DNA of 64,000 nucleotides from Nocardia sp. BMG51109 (GCF_000526215.1 NZ_JAFQ01000004.1:1364001-1428000); one strand, 5' to 3'. Numbered from the stretch's first letter, positions 25,261-34,720 are shown. Made by a program: numbers and translations. Notes: generated by a model from the letters alone, not told the origin.

Positions 25261-25755
25261 TCAGCCGCGCACGCGTTGCTCGAGTACTCGCGCGAGCAGG
25301 TTCAGCGCCGACACCACCCGCTCCCGGTCGGCGCCCAGGCCCTTCAGGACGTCGGCCTCGACCGCCAGCTGGCGGGGAAACATGGCGTCGACCACCTCCC
25401 GACCTGCGTCGGTCGCCGTCACCAGGGCGGCCCGGCGGTCCGCCGGACTCGGGCGGCGCTCGATGTAGCCGCGGCTCTCCAGTTTGGCCAGCGTCTTGCT
25501 GACCGCGGCCCGGGAGCAGTTGGCGCTCTCGGCGATCCGGCGGGCGATCACCGGACCCTCCGCGTACCGGAGTTTCAGCAGCACATCGAGTTCCGGGGCG
25601 GTGACGGGGGCAGCGTCGTACAGCGGTTCGAGCGCCGTGGCCAGCAGCGCCTCGATGTGCTTGAGCGGCCCCACCACCGCCATCGGGGACGTGTCCAGGT
25701 CCGGCCGGGCCGCCATCCATTGCGCGCGGAGGTCGAAGGACGAGTGGGGAGCCAT
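25261..25755 (-). CDS. MarR-family regulator
   Basis: 164 aa from MAPHSSFDLR. wHTH: VIARRIAESANCSRAAVSKT then LAKLESRGYIERRPSPADRR with the DRR wing typical of MarR. Divergent from the efflux pump gene with repeat operators between them, so it probably represses the pump. Ligand unknown. Confidence 0.88.
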   Translation of the reverse strand: MAPHSSFDLRAQWMAARPDLDTSPMAVVGPLKHIEALLATALEPLYDAAPVTAPELDVLLKLRYAEGPVIARRIAESANCSRAAVSKTLAKLESRGYIERRPSPADRRAALVTATDAGREVVDAMFPRQLAVEADVLKGLGADRERVVSALNLLARVLEQRVRG

Positions 25756-25764
25756 ATCACCTCG

Positions 25765-25809
25765 AATTGTTAGCAACGCATATTGTTAGCCAGTGAACTA
25801 ATTGTTACC
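25765..25809. promoter_or_regulatory. MarR/efflux intergenic repeats
   Basis: Three similar words: aattgttagc (25765-25774), tattgttagc (25781-25790) and aattgttacc (25800-25809). Spacing of 16 and 19 bp in a 63-bp divergent intergenic region suggests binding sites for the MarR protein. Confidence 0.55.
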
Positions 25810-25818
25810 GTTCTTCCG

Positions 25819-27081
25819 ATGGTAACCAGATCGCAGAACTCCGGAACGACCGGTTCGGCACCGCCCGCGCTCGGCGCGCCCCGGCACAAGACCGCGCTCA
25901 TCGCGCTGCTCGGCGCGCTGACCGCCGTGGCGCCGCTCGCGATCGACATGTACGTGCCCGGATTCCCCGAGATGGGCCGCACCCTCGGCGCGAGCGATTC
26001 GGCGATCCAGCTCTCGATGACCGCGTTCCTGGCCGGGCTGGTCATCGGCCAGCTCCTGATCGGCCCGCTCAGCGACAGCGTGGGCCGCCGCCGCCCGATC
26101 ATCGTCGGGACCGCGCTGTTCGCCGTGTTCTCGCTGGCGTGCGCCGTAGCACCGAATATCGCGGTACTCAACGTCACCCGGTTCCTGGAGGGCGTCGCGG
26201 GCGCCGCCGGAATGGTGCTGGCGCGGGCCGTGCTCACCGACCGGTTCCACGGCCCGGACCTGCCGCGCTACTTCTCGATGCTGACCATGGTGCTCGGGGT
26301 CGCGCCGGTCGCGGCGCCCGTGATCGGCGGCGCGATCCTGTCGGTCGGCAGCTGGCGCATCGTCTTCGTGGCGCTGGCCGTCTTCGGCGCGCTGCTGTTC
26401 GTCGCGGTGCTGCCCGGTGTGACCGAGACGCTGCCGCCGGAGCAGCGCCATTCCGGCGGCGTCGGCGGCACCTTCCGCACCATGGGAAAACTGGTGCGCC
26501 ACCGGGCTTTTCTCGGTTGCGTGCTGACACTGGGCGGCGGCGCGGCCGCGCTGTTCACCTACATCTCGGGCTCCAGCTTCGTGTTCCAGGAGGTGTACGG
26601 CACCTCCGCGACCCTCTACAGCCTGGTGTTCGCCTCGAACGCCGTCGGAATCATGCTCGCCGGAGCCGTTTTCGGCGCGCTGTCGCGGCGCTGCTCGGTG
26701 GGAACCCTGCTGAGCGCGTCGATCGCCATCGCGGCCGCGGCCGTCGTCGTCCACGTGTTGCTGCTCGCCACCGTCGGCGGCAGCCTGGCCGCCACGTGGA
26801 TCTGCCTGTTCTGCACCGCTTTCGGCATCGGCGGGATCATGCCGGGCAGCATGAGCCTCGGCCAGATGCTCGGCCGCCCCGCCACCGGTGCGGCGTCGGC
26901 GCTCCTGGGCGGCGGCCAGTTCCTGTTCGGCGCGGTGGCCGCACCGCTGGTCGGCGCCTTCGGCACCGGCAGCGCCATGCCGATGGCGGTCATCATGCTG
27001 GTGGCCCTGATCTGCGCCGGGCTCAGCCTGATCTTCCTCGTGCGCCCGCGCCACCTCGACACCGGCGCGAACCACGCCTGA
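25819..27081 (+). CDS. MFS drug efflux transporter, Bcr/CflA type
   Basis: 420 aa from ATG 25819, about twelve TM segments. APLAIDMYVPGFPEMGRTLG is the Bcr/CflA opening (TM1 with D-x-Y-x-P-x-x-P) and IGPLSDSVGRRRPI the loop 2-3 motif. Proton-driven export of drugs or metabolites across the inner membrane. No clear ribosome site precedes this ATG; a TTG at 25783 is an alternative. Divergent MarR gene likely controls it. Confidence 0.87.
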   Translation: MVTRSQNSGTTGSAPPALGAPRHKTALIALLGALTAVAPLAIDMYVPGFPEMGRTLGASDSAIQLSMTAFLAGLVIGQLLIGPLSDSVGRRRPIIVGTALFAVFSLACAVAPNIAVLNVTRFLEGVAGAAGMVLARAVLTDRFHGPDLPRYFSMLTMVLGVAPVAAPVIGGAILSVGSWRIVFVALAVFGALLFVAVLPGVTETLPPEQRHSGGVGGTFRTMGKLVRHRAFLGCVLTLGGGAAALFTYISGSSFVFQEVYGTSATLYSLVFASNAVGIMLAGAVFGALSRRCSVGTLLSASIAIAAAAVVVHVLLLATVGGSLAATWICLFCTAFGIGGIMPGSMSLGQMLGRPATGAASALLGGGQFLFGAVAAPLVGAFGTGSAMPMAVIMLVALICAGLSLIFLVRPRHLDTGANHA

Positions 27082-27313
27082 CACGGATCGCCGCACCCGG
27101 CCGCGCCACGCCGATCGCGTCACCCGGGCGCCGCGCGCTTCCGTCTTCCCGCTGCCGTCCGGCCGAAGGTCCGCCACCGCGCGGCGCCCTCGAGTCGATG
27201 CGTAACGGCAACTGCCGCACCAGGTCCCGCGTCGACGCCGACCCGGGTCCGCCATTCGGGTACCGGCACGATCGGATCCGCCGGGTCGGCCTCGAACCGG
27301 TTGCTCGGCCGCG

Positions 27314-28336
27314 TCAGGCAGCGGTGTAGCGCGCCACGTACTCGTCCACCTCGGCCAGGTATCCCGCCAGCCGCGCGGAGGTGATCCACGAGGCGCGGAA
27401 CGAGTTCCGGGCCAGTTCGGCGAGCCGGTCGATCTCCAGGCCGGCGTGCTCGGCCAGGGCCAGGTAGTTGTCGGCGACGTATCCGCCGAAGTAGGCGGGG
27501 TCGTCGCTGTTCACGGTGACGGTGAGGCCGCGCTGGAGCAGGCCGGTGATCTCGGCCGACTTCATCTGCGTGGTCACGAAGGAATTGGAGACCGGGCAGC
27601 AGGTCAGGGCGATGCCCTTCGACGCGGCGAGTTCGACCAGGCGCTCGTCCTCGACGATATTGGTGCCGTGGTCGAGGCGGTCGACGCCGATGTCCTCGAG
27701 CGCCTGGCGGATGTGCTCGATGGAGTCCTGCTGATCGATATCGCAGTGCATGGTCAGCTGGAAACCCTCCTGGCGGGCGCGGGCGAACACGTCGGCGAAC
27801 TTGCTCGGCGGATGGCCCCGTTCGTCGGAGTCCAGCCCGACGCCGATGATCCAGTCCCGGTACGGCAGCGCCTCCATCAGCGTCGCCATCGCGAACTCGG
27901 CGGAGTAGTCGCGCAGGAAACACAGGATGAGTTCGGCCGAGATGCCCACCTCGCGGCGGGCCCGCACGATCGCGGACCGATAGCCGCCGATCACGGTGTC
28001 GAAGGGAACGCCGCGGCCGGTGTGCGCCTGCGGATCGAAGAACATCTCGACGTGCCGCACGCCCTGGGCATGCGCGCGCAGCAGGTACTCGTAGGCCAGT
28101 TCGTGGAAGTCCTGCGGCTGCCGCAGGACCCGCATGGCCGGGTAGTAGACCTGCAGGAACGACGTCAGATCGTGGAAGTCGTAGGTCCGCACGACCTCCT
28201 CCACCGTGCGTTCCGGCAACTCGACGCCGTTGCGCCGGGCCAGCCGGAACTTCAGCTCCGGTTCCAGGGTGCCCTCCAGATGCAGGTGCAGCTCCGCCTT
28301 GGGCAGCCCGCGCACGAACTCGGCGAGATCAGTCAT
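27314..28336 (-). CDS. Adenosine/adenine deaminase-like amidohydrolase with altered active-site motif
   Basis: 340 aa TIM-barrel metal hydrolase. Metal ligands HLHLEG (His17, His19), His197 in TMHCDID, and the VNSDDPAYFGG motif (Asp278/279) are present. In classical adenosine deaminases the third His lies in HAGE, whose Glu protonates the ring; here the motif is HCDI, with Ile200 at the Glu position and Asp on both sides. Substrate may therefore not be adenosine. Monocistronic. Confidence 0.8.
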   Translation of the reverse strand: MTDLAEFVRGLPKAELHLHLEGTLEPELKFRLARRNGVELPERTVEEVVRTYDFHDLTSFLQVYYPAMRVLRQPQDFHELAYEYLLRAHAQGVRHVEMFFDPQAHTGRGVPFDTVIGGYRSAIVRARREVGISAELILCFLRDYSAEFAMATLMEALPYRDWIIGVGLDSDERGHPPSKFADVFARARQEGFQLTMHCDIDQQDSIEHIRQALEDIGVDRLDHGTNIVEDERLVELAASKGIALTCCPVSNSFVTTQMKSAEITGLLQRGLTVTVNSDDPAYFGGYVADNYLALAEHAGLEIDRLAELARNSFRASWITSARLAGYLAEVDEYVARYTAA

Positions 28337-28716
28337 ACGCCCATCATCGCCCACCCCCTCCGCACCGCCCGCGACCGGGACGACGGTCGACTTCGAAGCC
28401 GGCGAGCAGTTCGCCCGGTCACGCGCGTCAATGCCCGAGAACACTTGGTGCAGAACAAGATTGGACTCACCGGCAAATGAGCCGAGAACCGTTGTCCGGC
28501 ATGGCTTTCTGCTGATCGCGGCGGCATACACGCGGCCCGGGGCACCGATGAGCGGGACCCCGGAACACCTCGGCAACCGGTTCCGCGGCCGATCTCGGAA
28601 GCTCCGCGTGTGCCCGAGATGCACCCGAATTATCACACCGCTAGTTTCTTTGAGGACGTTTCACCCGAACCGTCTCACCGGTTCACTGATCGGTACTGCC
28701 TGATGGAGGAAAAGAC
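28337..28716. other. Divergent intergenic region, no gene seen
   Basis: 380 bp between the deaminase and hoxX starts, presumably holding both promoters. The last part carries an ATGGAGGAAAAG ribosome site for hoxX. I see no further convincing signal. Confidence 0.5.
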
Positions 28717-30411
28717 GTGCGCATCCTGCTGGTCGCCAGCGCGTTCAACAGCCTTACCCAGCGAGTCCATACCGAGCTGCGGGGACTGGGGCACCGGGTC
28801 GGCGTCGAACTGGCGCTGGGCGACGACCTGCTGCGCGCGCGGGTGGCGCAGTTCGGGCCGGACCTCATCCTCGCCCCGATGCTGACCACGGCGATCCCGG
28901 ACGACATCTGGTCCACCTACACCGTGCTGATCGTGCACCCCGGACCGAAGGGCGACCGCGGGCCGTCCTCGCTGGATTGGGCGATCCACGAGGACGCCGC
29001 CGAATGGGGCGTCACCGTCCTGCAGGCGGTCGACGAGATGGACGCCGGGCCGATCTGGGCGAGCGAGCCGTTCCCGGTCGCATCGTGCGGCAAGAGCGAG
29101 CTGTACCGCAACGAGGTCGCCGACGCGGCCGTGCGCGCGGTGCTGCTCGCGGTCGCACGGTTCGCCGACCCCGAGTTCGTTCCCGAACCGCTCGACTACC
29201 GCCGCCCCGACGTGTACGGCCGGCTGCGCCCGTACCACGCGCAGGAGTACCGCCGGATCGACTGGTCGGCCGACGACACCGCCACCGTCCTGCGCAAGCT
29301 CCGCTCCGCCGACTCCCAGCCCGGCGTGCTGGACGAACTGTTCGGACAGCAATTCTTCCTGCACGGCGGGCACTACGAGGATCGGCTGCGCGGCCACCCG
29401 GGCACCGTGATCGCCACCCGGGACCGCGCGATCTGCCGGGCGACCGTCGACGGCGCGGTATGGCTACCGCAGCTACGCCCGCGCCGGACCCCCGGCGGTC
29501 CGGCGACGTTCAAGCAGCCCGCCACCGACGCCCTCGGACCCGATCTGCTCGCGGGCGTGCCGGACATCCCGGTGACGCCGTTCGAGGCGGTCACCCGCGA
29601 CACCTGGTCCGAGCTGCGCTATTACGAGGAGGGCGAGGTCGGCTATCTCGAGTTCGCCTTCGCCGGCGGCGCGATGAGCACCGACCAGTGCCGCCGCCTG
29701 CTGGCCGCCTACCAGCAGGCCTGCCGGCGCCCGGTGGACGTGCTGGTGCTCGGCCCGGCCCGGGACTTCTTCTCCAACGGCATCCACCTCAATGTCATCG
29801 AGGCGGCGGACGACCCGGCCGAGGAGTCCTGGCGCAATATCAACGCGATGGACGATCTGGTCGAGGCGATCCTGACCACCACGGACAAGGTGGTGATCGC
29901 GGCACTGGCCGGGAACGCCGCGGCCGGCGGCGTCATGCTGGCGCTGGCCGCCGACGAGGTCTGGGTCCGCGAGTCGGCGGTGCTGAACCCGCACTATCGG
30001 CTGATGGGCCTGCACGGCTCGGAGTACTGGACCTACACCCTGCCGCGCCGGGTCGGGATCGATCAGGCCGACCGCCTGACCCGGGAGACCCTGCCCGTGG
30101 GCGCCCGCCGGGCCGCCGAACTGGGCCTGGTGGACCGCGTCACGGGCGGCGATGCGGCGGAGTTCCGGGCCTGGGTCCGGCAGGAGGCCGAATCGCTGGC
30201 CGCCGCGCCGGAACTGACCGACCGGCTGGTGACCAAGAAACAGCGCCGCGCCGCGGACGAGGCGGCCAAGCCACTGTCTGCCTACCGGGATTACGAACTG
30301 GCGCAAATGCGCCAGAACTTCTACGGCGAGAACGAGCCATACCACCAGCTGCGGCGAAACTTCGTGCACAAGGTACGTCCGCAGGTCACACCTACGCATC
30401 TGCTGGCCTGA
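28717..30411 (+). CDS. hoxX: HoxX-like hydrogenase maturation protein
   Basis: 564 aa two-domain protein: an N-terminal formyl-THF-using domain with VLIVHPGPKGDRGPSSLDWA (about 70-90) and a C-terminal enoyl-CoA-hydratase fold with DFFSNGIHLNVIEAADDPAE and AALAGNAAAGGVMLALAADE. HoxX makes the CO ligand for NiFe-hydrogenase assembly under aerobic conditions from formyl-tetrahydrofolate. GTG start with a ggagga site. No hydrogenase or hyp gene lies in the window, so its partner must be elsewhere, or it has another role. Confidence 0.85.
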   Translation: MRILLVASAFNSLTQRVHTELRGLGHRVGVELALGDDLLRARVAQFGPDLILAPMLTTAIPDDIWSTYTVLIVHPGPKGDRGPSSLDWAIHEDAAEWGVTVLQAVDEMDAGPIWASEPFPVASCGKSELYRNEVADAAVRAVLLAVARFADPEFVPEPLDYRRPDVYGRLRPYHAQEYRRIDWSADDTATVLRKLRSADSQPGVLDELFGQQFFLHGGHYEDRLRGHPGTVIATRDRAICRATVDGAVWLPQLRPRRTPGGPATFKQPATDALGPDLLAGVPDIPVTPFEAVTRDTWSELRYYEEGEVGYLEFAFAGGAMSTDQCRRLLAAYQQACRRPVDVLVLGPARDFFSNGIHLNVIEAADDPAEESWRNINAMDDLVEAILTTTDKVVIAALAGNAAAGGVMLALAADEVWVRESAVLNPHYRLMGLHGSEYWTYTLPRRVGIDQADRLTRETLPVGARRAAELGLVDRVTGGDAAEFRAWVRQEAESLAAAPELTDRLVTKKQRRAADEAAKPLSAYRDYELAQMRQNFYGENEPYHQLRRNFVHKVRPQVTPTHLLA

Positions 30412-30520
30412 CCGGTCGGGTTCGGCATCGCGAGGCTTGCACAATGCAATCCCCAAGCGGTCCGAGTTGAACTATCGTCCGGTAACGAATTGATTACCGC
30501 TATTGCCCTTGGAGTACGCC

Positions 30521-31438
30521 GTGCTGGAGCTCGACCATTTCAACCACGGGTTGCTGACGCCCGTACTGGCCTATGTCATGTCCTTCATCGGATCCGTGCT
30601 GGGCCTGCGCTGCGCGGTGCACGCCCGCTCGTCGCGCTGGCCCGGCGGGTGGCTGATCGCCGCGGCGATCGCGCTCGGCGGCTGCGGCATCTGGGTCATG
30701 CACTTCACGGCCATGCTCGGCTTCTCCATCCAGGGCGTGACCATCCGCTACAACGTGCCGATGACGCTGCTCAGCGCGGCCATGGCGATCGTGGTGGTGT
30801 GGATCGGGCTGTCCATCGTGGTCCGGTGGCAGCGGGAGATCCTGGCGCTGCCGATCGGTGGGGCGGTCACCGGTATCGGCGTGGCGGCCATGCACTACCT
30901 GGGCATGTCGGCGATGCACGCGGGGGCGCACGTCGAATACGACGTCACGCTGGTGACGCTGTCGATCGTGATCGCGGTGGTCGCGGCGACCGCGGCGCTG
31001 TGGTTCATGCTGCACGTGCACGGCCTCGGCGCCACCCTCGGCGCGGCGGTGATCATGGGCCTGGCCGTGTGCGGCATGCACTACACCGGCATGGCGGCGA
31101 TGAGCGCCCACCACGGCGACCACAACGCGGTCAGCGGCGGCGTCGAGCCCGTCCAGCTGCTCACACCCCTGATCATGACCGTCACGCTGATCACCATGAT
31201 GCTGATCGTGCTGGTCGGCCTCGCTGAGGTGGACGCGCCGTCCCGGCGCGAGGCCGACGCCGCCCAGGAGGACCTCGAACTGGCCGGCAGCGGTCGCAGC
31301 TGGCCCCGCCTGGATCCCTTCGCCGACGAGCAGCCGGGCCCGGTCACCCGGCAGCACCAGGTGCCGACCTCGGTCAGCCTGCGCGCCGCCAGCCGGTCCG
31401 CCGAGCAGCAGCCGGGTTTCGGGCGGTCGCCCCAGTAG
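30521..31438 (+). CDS. MHYT-domain integral membrane protein
   Basis: 305 aa from GTG 30521, preceded by ggag. Seven-helix MHYT sensor: IWVMHFTAM, then AMHYLGMSAMH and GMHYTGMAAMS, the repeated Met-His-Tyr motifs proposed to bind copper and sense oxygen, NO or CO. The C-terminal 70 residues are polar and lack a GGDEF or EAL output domain, so it stands alone. Downstream of hoxX but separated by 109 bp. Confidence 0.88.
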   Translation: MLELDHFNHGLLTPVLAYVMSFIGSVLGLRCAVHARSSRWPGGWLIAAAIALGGCGIWVMHFTAMLGFSIQGVTIRYNVPMTLLSAAMAIVVVWIGLSIVVRWQREILALPIGGAVTGIGVAAMHYLGMSAMHAGAHVEYDVTLVTLSIVIAVVAATAALWFMLHVHGLGATLGAAVIMGLAVCGMHYTGMAAMSAHHGDHNAVSGGVEPVQLLTPLIMTVTLITMMLIVLVGLAEVDAPSRREADAAQEDLELAGSGRSWPRLDPFADEQPGPVTRQHQVPTSVSLRAASRSAEQQPGFGRSPQ

Positions 31439-31570
31439 CGTTTCGGTCGTTCGCCCCGGTGGCTCAGTAGCGGCCCGCGAGCCGGACAATCCGCGAGCGG
31501 CAAGGGATTCCGCGGATCGCCGCCCGGTGTCGGCGGGCGGCGCGGCCTGTGCTGGAATCGGTGAGACCGC

Positions 31571-31831
31571 GTGAGGGATAGCGACAACGGAAGTCATCGG
31601 ATGGGCAAGGTGTGGCGGCGCAGGCAACCGGACGACGACTACGGCCTGCTGGTGACCGTGGCGACGGTCTTCGACGAGGCGACGGCCGACGACGTGGGGC
31701 GGCTGCTGCGCGATCACGGCATCCGGTCCACCCGGGCCCCGGTCGGCCGGGCCCGGGGCCGGCTGCGCATCCTGGTGTTTCCCGAGGACGCCGGGCGCGC
31801 CTACGACGTGCTGTTCCTGCATACCAGCTGA
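31571..31831 (+). CDS. Hypothetical small protein, 86 aa
   Basis: GTG 31571 or ATG 31601 (MGKVWRRRQPDDDYGLLVTV). Compact alpha/beta pattern with EATADDVGRLLRDHGIRST and LRILVFPEDAGRAYDVLFLH, similar in outline to DUF2007-type putative signal-transducing domains. Identity not certain. Confidence 0.6.
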   Translation: MRDSDNGSHRMGKVWRRRQPDDDYGLLVTVATVFDEATADDVGRLLRDHGIRSTRAPVGRARGRLRILVFPEDAGRAYDVLFLHTS

Positions 31832-31926
31832 CTCCGTCCCGTCGGTATCGCCGACTCCATCCCGTCCGGTATCGCCGACTCCGGTCCCGTCCGGTATCGC
31901 CGACTCCGCCCCGTCGGGTATCGCCG
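31831..31926. repeat. 24-bp tandem repeat, four units
   Basis: Units begin actcc at 31831, 31854, 31878 and 31903 and each ends ggtatcgccg or gggtatcgccg. They fill the gap between the small protein's stop and the NlpC/P60 stop on the opposite strand. Confidence 0.88.
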
Positions 31927-31929
31927 CGA

Positions 31930-32742
31930 TCAGAATCGCCGGGCGCCGCTGGCGGGCATCTCCGACAGATCCGTCCGCACCACGCCCGTGCTGTTGGTGC
32001 CGGCGTGGATCACCTGGCCGTCGCCGGCGTAGATCGCCGAGTGGCCGCCACCGTAGAACGACACCAAGTCGCCGGGCTCCAGTTCGTCCAGGCCCACCGG
32101 GGTTCCGGCCGAGAGCTGCTCGTAGCTGGTGCGCGGGACGTCGACGCCCGCCTGACCGTAGGACCACTGCACCAGGCCCGAGCAGTCGAAGGCGTCGGGG
32201 CCGGCCGAGCCGTATCCGTAGGCGGCGCCGATCTTGGACTCGGCCGCCTCGACGGCGACCTCGCCGCGCGACTTCTCCGGTTCCGCGGCCGGGGCCGGCG
32301 GCGCGGGCTCGTTCGGCACACCCGGCACGGCGAGCAGCGATCGGATATCGATGCCGGGAACCGCGGCCTGCAGGCCGTCCACGATTCCGGTCACGGCCGG
32401 CTCCGGACCGGGCGCCATGCTCGGCGTCGCCGGTTCGACGGAGATCCCACCGTCCGGGGTGGTCCCGAAGGGAATGGCGGCGTCGATCGTGTCCGGAATT
32501 CCGGCGGGATCCGCCGCGCCGGGGACGGCCGTCATCGTGCCCGGAATTTCCGCGGGAATCGGCACCTCGTTCGGTACCTCGATCGTTCCGATGCCCGGCA
32601 CGGATATCGGCTGCGCCGAGGCCTGGCCCGTCGTCACCAGTAGGGCGCCGATGGCGCCGAGGACGAGGGCTCCGGCCGCAAGCAGCCACCAGAACATCCG
32701 CCGCAGGGCGCGGATATATCGGACTTCGTCGGTTCCTGTCAT
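31930..32742 (-). CDS. NlpC/P60-family peptidoglycan endopeptidase (Rip-like)
   Basis: 270 aa. A membrane anchor or signal segment at about 16-43 (FWWLLAAGALVLGAIGALLV), a long Pro/Gly/Val linker, then the C-terminal NlpC/P60 domain with Cys187 (DCSGLVQWSY), His234 (GGHSAIYAG) and His246 (VIHAGTNS). Cleaves peptide bonds in peptidoglycan, as the mycobacterial RipA/RipB group. ATG 32742 follows gaccgtg. Monocistronic with an AT-rich upstream region. Confidence 0.9.
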   Translation of the reverse strand: MTGTDEVRYIRALRRMFWWLLAAGALVLGAIGALLVTTGQASAQPISVPGIGTIEVPNEVPIPAEIPGTMTAVPGAADPAGIPDTIDAAIPFGTTPDGGISVEPATPSMAPGPEPAVTGIVDGLQAAVPGIDIRSLLAVPGVPNEPAPPAPAAEPEKSRGEVAVEAAESKIGAAYGYGSAGPDAFDCSGLVQWSYGQAGVDVPRTSYEQLSAGTPVGLDELEPGDLVSFYGGGHSAIYAGDGQVIHAGTNSTGVVRTDLSEMPASGARRF

Positions 32743-32949
32743 GACACGGTCCTCCGATCCTCTCGTCGGGGCCCGAATGCGGCGCCGTGGTGCGCCCATC
32801 GGGTTTCCCGATCAGATTCGAAACGGTGTTCTTGTCAGTCCAACGGATCCGAGGGGCAATGATTCGTGGCCGGAAACAATAATGCAAGGAAATAACTCGT
32901 ATAATGCGATAACGAGACGATAAACAATCGAATACCGAACGATATACAA

Positions 32950-32990
32950 AAATACCCCGCATCGGCATTGTTTTCCGATGCGGGGTATTT
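32950..32990. terminator. Strong intrinsic terminator downstream of parB
   Basis: 16-bp perfect stem aaataccccgcatcgg (32950-32965) with its complement at 32975-32990, loop cattgtttt. Reading on the minus strand it is followed by ttgtatatcg after a tattt run, fitting termination of the parA-parB transcript; it may work in both directions. Confidence 0.85.
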
Positions 32991-33001
32991 CTTTCGGCGA
33001 C

Positions 33002-33850
33002 TCAGGCGGTGATCTGCTGCTCGATCCGATCCGCGATGGTGCGCAGTTTCGCCGCGAATTCCCGGGCCGCGGCCGGGTCGTCGGACGACCGCTTCACCAC
33101 CCGGCGGGTCAGCGCCGTCAGCCGCGATTCCACCGCACCGAACGGGTCCGCCGCCGGACGTTCGGCCGCCGCGGCGCGCAGATCGCCGCGCAACCAGTCC
33201 TGCAACCGCTGCACGGCGCCGTCCTTGTCGAAGCGCTCCGGCAGCACCGCCACCGCCTCGCGCAACTTGCCGGCGGTGATCTTCACGTCGCCCGCGGCGA
33301 GCGTGGCGTAGATCGTGACCGCCGCCTCCTCGCCGTGCTCCGCCGCCACCGGCAGCAGCTCGCGGATCTGCCCCTCGTTGATCCCCGGCGCCATCGGATG
33401 CAGCTTGGCGGCCAACGGCCAGGCGCGAATCAGCTTGTGGGCGTACGAGCGCTGCATATCCCACCGCTGCTCGACATAGTCGTCGAACGTCGAGTACTCG
33501 CTGCGATAGAGCCGGCCGTCGCGCACGATCTGCAGGGCGCGGCCGGCCGCCCAGAACGCGATGCGCAGCGTCCCGATCGAGGATTCACACGCGCTCAACC
33601 GGACCTGCTCGTCGTCGCTGAGCGGACCGTCGCCGGGGGCCGGCAGCGGCATGGTCAGCACATCGGCGGCCGGGGCCGGTGCGGCCGGCACGACGGTCAG
33701 GTTCGGCGCCGTGCGCCGCCATTCGGCATCGCGCAGCGGCGAGACGGGCGGGGTGTGCTCGGCGGTATCGGCCAGCGGATTGACGGCCGACGGATCGACC
33801 GCCGCGGCGGACTTGCCGCCGATCATGGATTTCTTCCGTTGCGGAGGCAT
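33002..33850 (-). CDS. ParB-like partition partner protein
   Basis: 282 aa. A disordered N-terminus, then a helical domain with AFWAAGRALQIVRDGRLYRS and SEYSTFDDYVEQRWDMQRSY, a helix-turn-helix-like region similar to proteins paired with ParA on actinobacterial plasmids and chromosomes. C-terminal helices for dimerisation. Its ATG overlaps the ParA stop (TGATG). Not a canonical chromosomal ParB: no clear GERRxR/arginine patch is seen. Confidence 0.65.
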   Translation of the reverse strand: MPPQRKKSMIGGKSAAAVDPSAVNPLADTAEHTPPVSPLRDAEWRRTAPNLTVVPAAPAPAADVLTMPLPAPGDGPLSDDEQVRLSACESSIGTLRIAFWAAGRALQIVRDGRLYRSEYSTFDDYVEQRWDMQRSYAHKLIRAWPLAAKLHPMAPGINEGQIRELLPVAAEHGEEAAVTIYATLAAGDVKITAGKLREAVAVLPERFDKDGAVQRLQDWLRGDLRAAAAERPAADPFGAVESRLTALTRRVVKRSSDDPAAAREFAAKLRTIADRIEQQITA

Positions 33851-34575
33851 CAGGCGGGCACCCCCAGCGCGGCGCGGTACGGGGCGACCAGCTCGTCGCC
33901 CACCTGCCGGTATTCACCGAGGTCGTGCAGTGGATTCTCGGCACCCTCGCCGACTTCCCCATCGGCGGCTTCCCGATACCACTTCCACGCGCTCAGATAC
34001 GTGTCGAACACCTGGTAACCGGCGTCCTCCAGCTGCGCCCGCTGCGTGCGGTACTCGGTGGAGACGTTGACGCCCTTCTTCATCGTCACCGGCACCTTCG
34101 TCATCAGAACCCGGACCCGGATCTCGCGGGTCGCGTCGGCGGCCGCCTCCTCGGCGGCCCGATAGGTACTGGGCACTCGCTTCACCTCCGAGGGACTCAC
34201 ACTCGTCATCAGCACGAGCTCGTCGGTCGAGGGAATCGCGGCCTTGAAGATATCCGCCGATTCGCCTCCGGCATCCACGATGATCACGTCGTAGCCGGCG
34301 GAATTGTCGGCGATGCAATCGTCGACGTGCCGGGACGGAAATGCGATCAGCGTGAAGGGGACAGCTATTTCTCCCTTCTGTAGCCGCCGATACCAGGAAT
34401 ATCCGGTCTGACTCAGCGGATCGGCATCGATCACCAGCACCCGCAACCCGTGCTCGAGTGCGAAGTAACCGGCCAGAAAAAAGGCGGAGGTAGTTTTACC
34501 GACGCCGCCCTTCAGATTCCCCAGTGTGACCACCAAGGGTTTCGGCAGATCCAGTGATGCGGCAGAATTCGTCAC
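33850..34575 (-). CDS. ParA-family ATPase
   Basis: 241 aa. Deviant Walker A NLKGGVGKTTS (about 20-30), DADPLSQTGYSWYRR for the A' motif and VIIVDAGGES for Walker B. These ATPases position DNA or protein cargo together with a ParB-like partner, here the next gene. Solitary pairs like this occur on plasmids, integrated plasmids and actinobacterial chromosomes. The window shows no origin or replication gene beside it. Confidence 0.88.
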   Translation of the reverse strand: MTNSAASLDLPKPLVVTLGNLKGGVGKTTSAFFLAGYFALEHGLRVLVIDADPLSQTGYSWYRRLQKGEIAVPFTLIAFPSRHVDDCIADNSAGYDVIIVDAGGESADIFKAAIPSTDELVLMTSVSPSEVKRVPSTYRAAEEAAADATREIRVRVLMTKVPVTMKKGVNVSTEYRTQRAQLEDAGYQVFDTYLSAWKWYREAADGEVGEGAENPLHDLGEYRQVGDELVAPYRAALGVPA

Positions 34576-34720
34576 GGACGGTCCTCCTTATAGGAGAGCA
34601 ACACTGTGCGCCGAACAGTCTTACACGTATGTAAGTCGAATCCGGATATTTCGCGGATATCGCGCCGGTGTGTCCAAATGGACACAGGCACGGCCGGCGC
34701 CGGGCAGTAGACCTCGTCAA

